Shown piece after piece: positions 45,413 through 51,789 of a stretch of DNA of 51,789 bases (positions within the stretch are counted from its first letter, which is position 1; the number at the start of each line of letters is the position of its first letter). The DNA lies in assembly GCA_002451165.1 (NCBI GenBank), contig DKBH01000123.1, forward strand, positions 5,911 to 57,699, written 5' to 3'. The notes beneath the pieces were generated by a model. That model saw only the letters and a list, made by a program, of their open reading frames with translations. It did not search any database and had not been told where the DNA came from. This DNA comes from Nitrospiraceae bacterium UBA6905 (GTDB taxonomy: Bacteria; Nitrospirota; Thermodesulfovibrionia; Thermodesulfovibrionales; UBA6898). The translations under genes were made by a program, and so were the position numbers.

Positions 45413-45479
45413 ATTCGTAATCAGCAGGTCGTCGGTTCGAGTCCGATTCCCGGCTCCAGTGAAATCAAGGGGTTGCGGT
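45413..45479 (+). repeat. att repeat copy 2 (distal island boundary)
   Basis: 67 bases identical to 11867-11933: the tRNA-Thr 3' half, CCA and the first part of its terminator stem. The base before it differs from the tRNA (C instead of G), which sets the boundary. No 5' half of a tRNA is present, so this copy is not a gene. Confidence 0.95.
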
Positions 45480-45498
45480 TCTCCGTGGCCCCTTTTTT
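45467..45498 (+). terminator. Second copy of the tRNA-Thr terminator
   Basis: A 12-bp stem (AAGGGGTTGCGG with CCGTGGCCCCTT, loop TTCT) and T6. Compared with the copy at 11921 the right arm differs at two positions, but both changes keep pairing (G-U to G-C and U-A to U-G), so the structure has been conserved. Confidence 0.8.
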
Positions 45499-45979
45499 CT
45501 GCTCAAGACAACCAACTGTCATAAAAATGTCATAATCGGCCTGTTAGTTGGCATTGAAAAATGACCCACTATCGACGTCCTATATTGACCCCTGTGTGCA
45601 TTCACTTGTTGATTTAGAAATAGAAGGTTAGCGATGTTAGAGGTGGGTTGATCGTATATGCCGGATTGTAAGAAAACTGGTATATTTAGGCGAGTTAACG
45701 CACAAGCATGCGACCATCGTGCATCCTACAGAACGTTATACGCCCTGTAAAAGACCATGGAGCAATGTGTTCTGCCCTATGCTCCTCAGCATGCGACCTT
45801 ATTTCCCCTTTATTTTTATGGTATATTTTCGTCATAACTGCGCAGAACGAACAGACAAGACAGAAGCATATGAGACGCGGTTCGAACATTGAGCTGAGAT
45901 ATAAAGATGGCGGCGCATCGCAAGGTATTATGAATTTTGCACGGCTTATGACAATACATTCGCTTCAGGTCCCTGACAT
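45499..45979. other. Gap right of att copy 2
   Basis: No supported gene in 481 bases. The first 40 bases (including CCAACTGTCATAAAAATG) resemble the island's inner left end at about 11966-11984, just before the integrase stop, which suggests the trace of a second related element. Two TGACCC-type motifs near 45559-45592 faintly recall the left end of IS21-family insertion sequences; this is not strong enough to name one. Confidence 0.35.
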
Positions 45980-46648
45980 ATGATCCCTATCAAAGATACG
46001 GTTCCTAACAGAACATTTCCCGTTGCTACGTGGTCGATCATTGCGCTTTGCGGCCTTGTCTTCTATATTGAAGCGTCTTTGCCGGATGATCTTCTCGAAG
46101 AATTTATCTATTACTTCGGCGTTGTTCCCGCTGAATATACCAGGCATCATCGCACCCCTGTCCTGCCGCTGATTGATTATCTATCCTTTGTGACGACACT
46201 TTTCCTCCATGGAGGGTGGCTTCATATTCTCGGGAATATGTGGTTTCTGAAGGTCTTTGGCAGCAAGGTGGAAGACGCCATGGGCCATGAAAGATTCTTT
46301 TTCTTCTATATCATATCCGGGATACTGGCCAGCATTGCCTTCATCTATTTCAGCCCCCGGTCATCCATGCCCATTATTGGCGCATCAGGCGCCATAGCAG
46401 GAGTTATGGGGGCCTACTATGTACTGTTTCCGAAAGCAAAGATATTAACCGTGATACCCATTTTCATATTTCCCTGGTTCGTGGAGTTGCCGGCATTCTT
46501 TTTTCTTGCCTGGTGGTTTTTAATTCAAGTCTTCGCCGGCAGTGTGGCTCAGGTGCTTCCGGCAGGAGGGCAGGGCATTGCCTGGTGGGCGCACGTAGGG
46601 GGCTTTATCTCAGGGATTCTGCTTGTACCATTTTTCAGAAAAAAATGA
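45980..46648 (+). CDS. Rhomboid-family intramembrane serine protease
   Basis: A 222-residue polytopic membrane protein that would cleave transmembrane helices of substrates inside the membrane. Six hydrophobic segments are visible. The rhomboid features are present: HGGWLHILGNMWFLKVFG in the second-helix region, the nucleophile motif GASGAIAG with Ser136, and the catalytic His205 in AWWAHVGGFISG. Length and order fit the common six-helix bacterial form with a long first loop (residues about 35-60). The Shine-Dalgarno is weak (AGGT). It stands alone ahead of the hydrolase gene on the same strand. Confidence 0.92.
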   Translation: MIPIKDTVPNRTFPVATWSIIALCGLVFYIEASLPDDLLEEFIYYFGVVPAEYTRHHRTPVLPLIDYLSFVTTLFLHGGWLHILGNMWFLKVFGSKVEDAMGHERFFFFYIISGILASIAFIYFSPRSSMPIIGASGAIAGVMGAYYVLFPKAKILTVIPIFIFPWFVELPAFFFLAWWFLIQVFAGSVAQVLPAGGQGIAWWAHVGGFISGILLVPFFRKK

Positions 46649-46766
46649 GGGCTATCACCTTAAGAGCATCGCCTGCCTGTTATGGCATCAGCAGGCTCTG
46701 CTGTTCCTGCCTCCACTCAGAGAGGCAACGTACGATATGGGAAACCAATGAGGAAAGTCTTTGTCT

Positions 46767-47453
46767 ATGGCAGAGCATGAGAAAATAATCATATCTGAAA
46801 GCAGATTCGGTTTTCCCGCATATGCCGACTACTACCACTATGGCCCCGCATCAGGGAAGAGCGTTCCTTTTATGTTGTATATCGGAGGTTATGTCGAGCC
46901 GCTTACCTATCGGCAACGCATGCAGACAGTCCCGGATGTAATAGCAAGAACATTTGAGGAGGTTCTTGAGACACGCGCCGAATCAGCAGATCTCTTGGTT
47001 ATTCCCAATCCTATGGGAGATGATGCCGACCTCTTATGGTTTCGTGAGCAGTTCCGTCTCCATCTGGTCTTTGATCTCTTGCCGCAGACAGGGAACCCGC
47101 GCCCAACAACTATGGGAGTGGTCGGCTATTCTCTTGGCGCTTATCTCGCCGCGGCGCTGGCCCTTGATCAACCGCAGGTGGGAGCTGCAGCCCTCATCGG
47201 CGGCACGGAAATGTCTCTGGCTGTTGAAGAGATAGACCCTGAAGCGGCCGGCAGCAAGAAGTTCATGGCATATGGCAACGGCGATGACCCCTTTGCAATG
47301 GAGAACTATCACTTCATGCAGCTGCTTGTCCATACAGCACATTCAGTTGATGTGGAACTCGGGGATGGCGGCCATGATTTCGATGATTATGTAAAGAACG
47401 GTTTTGTGGCACAGGCTTTTGCTTTTGCTCTGTTGCATGCACGTGCGCATTGA
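46767..47453 (+). CDS. Alpha/beta-hydrolase fold protein
   Basis: A 228-residue soluble enzyme-like protein. The nucleophile elbow GYSLGAY has Ser122, and a late GDGGHDFDDYV supplies a candidate catalytic His; an Asp in GNGDDPFAMENY could complete the triad. The N-terminal part (PFMLYIGGYVEPLTYRQRMQ) is compatible with an esterase or carboxypeptidase-like lid. The substrate cannot be told. The ATG at 46767 is used; a TTG at 46761 fits AGGAAAG upstream somewhat better and would add two residues. The gene follows the rhomboid gene after 118 bases. Confidence 0.75.
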   Translation: MAEHEKIIISESRFGFPAYADYYHYGPASGKSVPFMLYIGGYVEPLTYRQRMQTVPDVIARTFEEVLETRAESADLLVIPNPMGDDADLLWFREQFRLHLVFDLLPQTGNPRPTTMGVVGYSLGAYLAAALALDQPQVGAAALIGGTEMSLAVEEIDPEAAGSKKFMAYGNGDDPFAMENYHFMQLLVHTAHSVDVELGDGGHDFDDYVKNGFVAQAFAFALLHARAH

Positions 47454-47910
47454 AAGCAGACGGCAATAAGAACGCGGTCTTTGCTCATGCTCCTCGCTCA
47501 GCGGGCAAGGTATCTCTATACACACAGCATGAGACTTTTTCATCGGTACGATGCTTTTATCTCTGATAGCGCGTTATGACGGGAGCCGGGATGATCTGAG
47601 GATAGGGAATCTTCGGCGGCTCACCTTCCAGCTTTTTGATAGTAAAGGAAATCCGGGCGGGAGCGTGTGGGAATCGGACCATCACTGCTATTTGATTTTA
47701 TAATGAAAAAAAGGTTACAGATTGCAGTAACAGTAAACCCTAATACTACCTTCTCCACATAAAAGCTGACTGTCTTTATGCTCCAGAAAACAAAACTAAT
47801 AGGACTTTTTACCATCCTGATTTGTTTCTTGATCGCAAACTGAACAGATCGCCGTGTGGCAGTATAATCAGTATACTATTCCCGTAATGTCGAAAGAGAT
47901 CCTCAGCAAT
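47454..47910. other. Gap between hydrolase and secreted-protein genes
   Basis: About 457 bases between convergent genes, with short frames only and none with a ribosome binding site or recognisable protein. No clear terminator was found. Confidence 0.4.
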
Positions 47911-48381
47911 CTATTCTCCGGCAACTTTTTCGAGCCTGAACTCTCCCCGGAAACTGTATGCAGGGCCAGAGCTGTAAATACCTCGGAGTTCCAGTCGGCC
48001 ATCATCATTCCTGTGCAGGGTAAGCTTCAGGGATGGCCTTCCCTTGCCCATCATATCGCCCGCAATAGTGCCATCTTGCAATTCTCCGCGAAAACCGAAA
48101 CTGACGGTGCTGCCATGTGCAGCAGTCTGATAAAACAATATTTTAGCTCGAAAGGGACGAATGGACAACACATTCATCGTTACTGGTGCTGTACCCGATC
48201 GTTTTGATTCAGTCCCCGTTCGCGACCCTTCCCACGCCCCCTTCAACTGACTGATATTATCTTGGGTGATCGCAATTTCTGCAGCATCTGCGGATCCAAA
48301 AGGAGAAAGGCCCATGACCAAAATGCCAGCATATACCGGCGCCAATGCTATGGCATATGTCCTCTGCATGCAATTCTTCAT
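47911..48381 (-). CDS. Small secreted protein of unknown function
   Basis: A 156-residue precursor with a signal peptide (about residues 1-34, with AIALAPVYAGILVMGL as the hydrophobic core and a likely cut after SADA). The mature part of about 120 residues is rich in alternating polar and hydrophobic residues (VSFGFRGELQDGTIAG, LELRGIYSSGPAYSFRGEF), which suggests a small beta-barrel or sandwich. It starts with QLKGAWEGSRTG, similar in style to periplasmic proteins that bind polymers, but no family is identified. GAGGGAAA lies upstream of the ATG. It is transcribed opposite to its neighbours. Confidence 0.7.
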   Translation of the reverse strand: MKNCMQRTYAIALAPVYAGILVMGLSPFGSADAAEIAITQDNISQLKGAWEGSRTGTESKRSGTAPVTMNVLSIRPFRAKILFYQTAAHGSTVSFGFRGELQDGTIAGDMMGKGRPSLKLTLHRNDDGRLELRGIYSSGPAYSFRGEFRLEKVAGE

Positions 48382-48663
48382 ATATTTTCCCTCGTTAGCT
48401 TACTTGTATCACGAAAACGCCTCCCTGTAAATGCACCAGATCGTATGCATAAAAAAATGGGTATAGCACGTCAACTCTTAGCACAAAGTATTGCAATAAC
48501 CGGTGTTCAAGTTCTTTTGTAGTTGCACTTCTGGGGCAGGAGGGTATATCCATTACATATTCGTTATCTGGTAATAGAAAGGCATAGGCGAGAGGTTACT
48601 CCTGAGTGTACAGTTCTTAGACAGTTACTATTATGAAAAAAAAGGAAATAATTCAGAATACTA
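48382..48663. other. Short AT-rich gap left of att copy 3
   Basis: About 280 bases holding the leader of the secreted-protein gene and nothing else I can identify before the tRNA-like remnant. Confidence 0.4.
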
Positions 48664-48708
48664 CGTAATCAGCAGGTAGCCGGTTCGAGTCAGATTCCCG
48701 GCTCCAGT
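48664..48708 (+). repeat. att copy 3, diverged tRNA-Thr 3' end
   Basis: 45 bases match the tRNA-Thr segment from the anticodon loop to just past CCA with three mismatches. The mismatches fall in the variable loop/T-stem and the T-loop region. No 5' half is present. It is the oldest-looking att copy and marks an earlier integration event. Confidence 0.85.
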
Positions 48709-48726
48709 CTATTCATACTAGAATAT

Positions 48727-48749
48727 GGGGGTTACAGAGTCCCCTTTTC
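48727..48749 (+). terminator. Terminator after att copy 3
   Basis: GGGGGTT pairs with AGTCCCC around an ACAG loop, followed by T4. Its sequence differs from the terminators after copies 1 and 2 but it occupies the same place, so it may be the original tRNA-Thr terminator of the uninterrupted chromosome. Confidence 0.65.
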
Positions 48750-49139
48750 TATTTCAATAAAACTCCCACTATTGTTCGACTATTTTCAAACTTATGGAGG
48801 CTTTTATGCCTCTGAGTTATCATGGTCTTAGACATAAGACTACTGGTAATGTCTGTCATATTCCTGCAGGCCGTTACGGTAATTTCTTGAATTCGATCAA
48901 GAAATTGGTCAGCTATATTTTGACAATTCCTGCTATCCATGGTAAAAACTCATTTAAGAGTGAAATCCCAGCAGAGCCAGACCGCCTGCAAGGACGGGAC
49001 GGAAGGCGACTGTGCTAGAGGGTTTGTTGCTGGCCTACTGAAAAGAGAGTATGCCTTTGGGTTGTAGCGATGCCGCAAGGTCAAAACTATTTGGGGCAAT
49101 AAATTAACAAGCATTACCCTGTATGAAGGAGGAACTGCC
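48750..49139. other. Leader region of the M36 peptidase gene
   Basis: 390 bases without a supported gene. They end in AAGGAGG eight bases before the peptidase ATG. A promoter could not be assigned with confidence. Confidence 0.4.
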
Positions 49140-51789
49140 ATGAGACGACTGAGAAAGCATTATGCGTTTTGCGCCGTGATAATCCTCGCGGTTATGATCG
49201 GCCTTTTGAACCCGGTGAACGCACCTGCCGACAACAGGCCGGACCCCGCATTGCTTCCGGACTATGATATCCGGGACCATCTGATTTCAACATCTGCCGC
49301 TCCTGCGACCCTCGCTCCTCGTCCACTTGGGACCATCAGCGCCATCATACCTGATCTTGGGCCGATCAAAGACCTTCGGGTCCGGCTGAACCCGGTGACG
49401 GGAGTGCCGAACCGGATATACAGCACCACCCAACCACTCACCGGAGCGAGCGCGGCACCTGTCACCGAGATCGCACGAGGCTTCCTCACCGAGAACCGCA
49501 GCCTCTTCAATCTCATGCCGCAGGACATTGCCCCGCTGGGATTCACCCGTAACTTTATGACCAAGCACAACGGAGTTACCCACCTGACCATGCAGCAGGA
49601 AGTGAACGGCATACCCGTATTTGACGGGCATATGCATGTAAACATCGACAATCAGGGGAGGGTTCTCGGAATCTCAGGCCAGCTCATTCCCGATGTCGAG
49701 TCGAGCATTAACATCCAGGTGCCGGTTGTCGCAGAACCCTATGCAGTCAATCTTGCAATGGTGAGCAGTCGTGTCATCATGCCCCGTAGGGCAACGGCGG
49801 ATCGGCTCATGTACTTTCCGCTTGAAGAGGGCAATACGCGCCTTGCCTGGGACGTCACTGTCGAAGACGCCCAGAGCCCTGATGTGTACCAGATCCTGGT
49901 GGACGCCGAGGACGGCACGCTGCTCCTCAGGCGTAATCACACGCAGTATCAGCATGGTTCCGTCTACACCTCGGACAGCCCGGTGCCCGATACGCCAAGA
50001 GGCACCTCACCCTGTACGGGTGCGACTTATCCCGCTTGCGCACTGGCGAGGGCGGACATGCCTTTCGACGGCACCGGCTTTTTCGCTGCGGCCGATGGGC
50101 ACTTCAACTGGTGGAATGACTCGACAGGCGAGGCGGATACCGCCACGACCAAGAGCAACTACGCCCACGCAAAGGAGGACAGTGACAGCGACGACGATGA
50201 CACCGAGGGCTTCCCGACGGTGACGGGGGGCAACTTCACCTTCACCGTCGATCTCACTCAGGACCCGACCACCGAGGACGCCACGGTGCAGAACAGATCT
50301 GCGGCTATAGCGAACGCGTTCTACTGGGTCAACCGCATTCACCATATCTACTATAGCTTCGGCTTTGACGAGGCAGCCGGGAATTTCCAGAACGACAATT
50401 TCGGCTTGGGCGGCGTAGGCGGGGATGCGGTTCAGGTGGATGTGCAGGACACGGCGAAAACCTGTAATGCCGGCTTCTGGAGCCGGCATGATGACGGCAT
50501 CCAGCCAAGGATGACCCTTTTCCTCTGCGGCAACGCCACGCCGCGGCGCGATGCAGGCTTCGAGAACCTGATCGTCATCCACGAGTATACCCACGGACTC
50601 ACAAAACGCCTCGTGGAAGTGGGAAGTTACGATACCCAGAGCGGCGGTCTTCAGGACGGACTCTGCGACTTTATGGGGCTTGCTATCACTGCAGAGCCAG
50701 GCGATGACCTTTCTGAGTCGTATCCGCGGGGTCAGTGGTACTACAACAACGTGAACGGCAACCGGCGCCAGCCTTACAGCACCGATAAGACCGTCTTCAC
50801 CCGCACCTATGGCGACCTGAACGACGGCGCCTACTGTGCCGGCAACGGCACCCGGTCGTGTACCAACACCGCCGACTGTGTGCCGCCGGCGACTGCCGTT
50901 GACGAGGGACCGTGCATCGAGGATCCCTGGCCGGCCGGCGAGATATGGTGCAACACGCTCTGGATGGCTCGGGCCAACCTCGTCTGGAAGCACGGGTTTG
51001 CCACAGGCGGTCCTCTGATGATGCAGCTCATCATTGACGGCTTGAAGAATGCACCGACGAGACCTGACTACCTCGACATGCGGGACTCCATCCTTCAGGC
51101 AGACGCCGTGAACAACGCAGCGGCCAACCGCTGCATCCTCTGGGACGGTTTCGCGAAAATGGGGATGGGCGACTCGGCGAGCAGCACCGGCGACAGGGAC
51201 GTAGACCCCGTTGAGGCTTTCGACGTACCTGCCGACTGCATACCCGATGTCCAGGTTGATGCAGCCCTCGATTTCGGGAATGTCTGCGTCGGCAGCACTC
51301 AGTCGAGGAATCTACGGATCTCCAATGCGGGTTCCGGAGACCTCATTATCCAGCGCATCGTCAAGACCGGCAGTGAAGACATCACTGTTGAGCCGGTACC
51401 GACCTCGCCCCTCTTCATTGTGGCTGGTGCCCATGCCGACTTCAGTGTCCGTTGTGCGCCGATGTCATGTACCTCTCGGACGGCGACCGTGCAGATCGAG
51501 ACCAACGATCCGGACACCCCTCTCGTCGAACGGACTTTCACGTGCTCCGGCGACGAGATACAGCCACAGATCACATGTCCGGCAGATGCCGTTGTCGAGT
51601 GCAGTCAGTCCACCGACCCATCGCACACCGGAACTTCTACGGCCACAGACAACTGCACTCCCAGCCCGGCGGTAAGCTTCGCCGACGCGGTGACACCGGG
51701 AACGCTATGCCCGCAGCAGTCGACAATCACCCGGACCTGGACGGCTATTGATGGCTGCGGAAATCTGAGCAGTTGTGTACAGAACATCC
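49140..51789 (+). CDS. Secreted M36 (fungalysin-like) metallopeptidase with C-terminal Ig-like domains, partial
   Basis: The gene runs off the window; 883 codons are visible without a stop. A signal peptide (about 1-31; CAVIILAVMIGLLNPVNA) precedes a fungalysin/thermolysin propeptide (FTP) domain (MQQEVNGIPVFDGHMHVNID). The M36 catalytic domain has FYWVNRIHHIYYSFGFDE and then HEYTHG with zinc ligands His481 and His485 and catalytic Glu482. The third ligand, usually Glu in GEGWSD, falls on Asp506 (QDGLCDF), which is unusual. From about residue 700 the protein has a choice-of-anchor-D-type domain (ALDFGNVCVGSTQSRNLRIS) and an HYR-type repeat (ITCPADAVVECS), probably surface-attachment modules. 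Perfect AAGGAGG lies before the ATG. It is an extracellular protein-degrading enzyme by family. Confidence 0.92.
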   Translation, partial: MRRLRKHYAFCAVIILAVMIGLLNPVNAPADNRPDPALLPDYDIRDHLISTSAAPATLAPRPLGTISAIIPDLGPIKDLRVRLNPVTGVPNRIYSTTQPLTGASAAPVTEIARGFLTENRSLFNLMPQDIAPLGFTRNFMTKHNGVTHLTMQQEVNGIPVFDGHMHVNIDNQGRVLGISGQLIPDVESSINIQVPVVAEPYAVNLAMVSSRVIMPRRATADRLMYFPLEEGNTRLAWDVTVEDAQSPDVYQILVDAEDGTLLLRRNHTQYQHGSVYTSDSPVPDTPRGTSPCTGATYPACALARADMPFDGTGFFAAADGHFNWWNDSTGEADTATTKSNYAHAKEDSDSDDDDTEGFPTVTGGNFTFTVDLTQDPTTEDATVQNRSAAIANAFYWVNRIHHIYYSFGFDEAAGNFQNDNFGLGGVGGDAVQVDVQDTAKTCNAGFWSRHDDGIQPRMTLFLCGNATPRRDAGFENLIVIHEYTHGLTKRLVEVGSYDTQSGGLQDGLCDFMGLAITAEPGDDLSESYPRGQWYYNNVNGNRRQPYSTDKTVFTRTYGDLNDGAYCAGNGTRSCTNTADCVPPATAVDEGPCIEDPWPAGEIWCNTLWMARANLVWKHGFATGGPLMMQLIIDGLKNAPTRPDYLDMRDSILQADAVNNAAANRCILWDGFAKMGMGDSASSTGDRDVDPVEAFDVPADCIPDVQVDAALDFGNVCVGSTQSRNLRISNAGSGDLIIQRIVKTGSEDITVEPVPTSPLFIVAGAHADFSVRCAPMSCTSRTATVQIETNDPDTPLVERTFTCSGDEIQPQITCPADAVVECSQSTDPSHTGTSTATDNCTPSPAVSFADAVTPGTLCPQQSTITRTWTAIDGCGNLSSCVQNI

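Larger units (their letters stand above)
11867..45479. mobile_element. 33.5-kb integrative element in tRNA-Thr carrying a Tc toxin operon
   Basis: The element is bounded by perfect 67-bp direct repeats of the tRNA-Thr 3' end and has a tyrosine integrase and an excisionase-like HTH gene at the tRNA end. It contains a replication module (DnaB helicase, initiator-like protein), a large SF1 helicase-nuclease, the toxin genes and a nuclease-like gene. Codon and base use look more AT-rich than the flanking housekeeping genes in the replication part and the right end, while the RHS portion is GC-richer. No capsid, portal, terminase, relaxase or type IV secretion genes are present. It therefore resembles a satellite-like or mobilisable integrative element, not a prophage or a self-transmissible ICE. 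Confidence 0.92.
45480..48708. mobile_element. Possible remnant of an older tandem element at the tRNA-Thr site
   Basis: This 3.2-kb segment lies between att copy 2 and a third, diverged tRNA 3'-end copy. Its left edge resembles the inner left edge of the 33.5-kb island. It has no integrase; its three genes (rhomboid, hydrolase, secreted protein) look chromosomal. It may be what remains of an earlier integration or captured host DNA. Confidence 0.35.

Noticed and set aside
11867..45479. The element as a complete prophage or as a conjugative element
   Set aside because: No terminase, portal, capsid, tail, relaxase, coupling protein or type IV secretion gene is present.
45347..45535. 62-codon plus-strand frame spanning att copy 2
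   Set aside because: It consists of the tRNA fragment and terminators and cannot be a protein of its own.
45695..45983. Short frames on both strands before the rhomboid gene
   Set aside because: No ribosome binding site, no domain; the two frames overlap each other on opposite strands.
48664..48708. A second functional tRNA-Thr gene
   Set aside because: Only the 3' half is present, with three mismatches and no 5' acceptor or D arm.
1..51789. CRISPR array
   Set aside because: No regular repeat-spacer pattern was found; the palindromic repeats at 13.4-14.4 kb are irregularly spaced and lack cas genes.

Overview
The window looks like a chromosome segment of an anaerobic or facultative Gram-negative bacterium, perhaps Nitrospirota or a deltaproteobacterial-type lineage. 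This is inferred from gene content and from the presence of selenocysteine decoding; no taxonomic marker was searched. The backbone (about 1-11.9 kb and 45.5 kb to the end) appears GC-richer by eye than the middle 33 kb, which is a tRNA-integrated island.

Backbone, left. glyQ (C-terminal part) and glyS (glycyl-tRNA synthetase) are followed by rplM-rpsI with a promoter and a strong terminator, and then argC. On the minus strand lies an operon transcribed right to left: a selenocysteine formate dehydrogenase alpha subunit (FdnG-like, Tat signal), a four-cluster ferredoxin-like beta subunit, an NrfD-type quinone-linked membrane subunit, a secreted DsbA-like thioredoxin-fold protein, and a di-heme cytochrome c peroxidase. 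Two genes of this operon contain an in-frame TGA. In fdnG it lies at the known Sec site. In the DsbA-like gene it replaces the first Cys of the CPHC active site. Each TGA is followed at the right distance by a hairpin with a G-rich apical loop (bacterial SECIS type).

Island. A tRNA-Thr(CGT) gene at 11837-11912 is the attachment site. A perfect 67-bp direct repeat of its 3' half plus part of its terminator (11867-11933 and 45413-45479) brackets a 33.5-kb element. From left to right the element carries a tyrosine integrase, an excisionase-like HTH protein, a zinc-binding protein, a DnaB-type helicase, a replication initiator-like protein, small accessory genes, an S49-peptidase-like protein without the expected nucleophile, and an AlpA-like HTH protein. 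A divergent 1515-residue SF1 helicase with a PD-(D/E)XK-type nuclease domain and zinc fingers follows; it is a candidate defence gene. The rest is an 18-kb ABC (Tc) toxin operon (a fused TcB-TcC protein and a 3310-residue TcA), an unknown protein and a PD-(D/E)XK nuclease-like protein. There are no capsid, terminase or conjugation genes.

The toxin operon is the most striking cargo. The TcB-TcC protein has the SpvB/beta-propeller/RHS shell, an intact autoprotease-type motif ending in DPNGL, and a 525-residue variable C-terminus. That C-terminus ends in an HEGQH...E metallopeptidase-like motif, so the injected effector may be a zinc protease.

Right flank. After the second att copy come a rhomboid protease, an alpha/beta hydrolase and a small secreted protein. 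A third, diverged copy of the tRNA 3' end with its own terminator follows at 48664-48749, showing that the tRNA site has been used more than once. The window ends inside a secreted M36 (fungalysin-like) metallopeptidase with C-terminal Ig-like domains.
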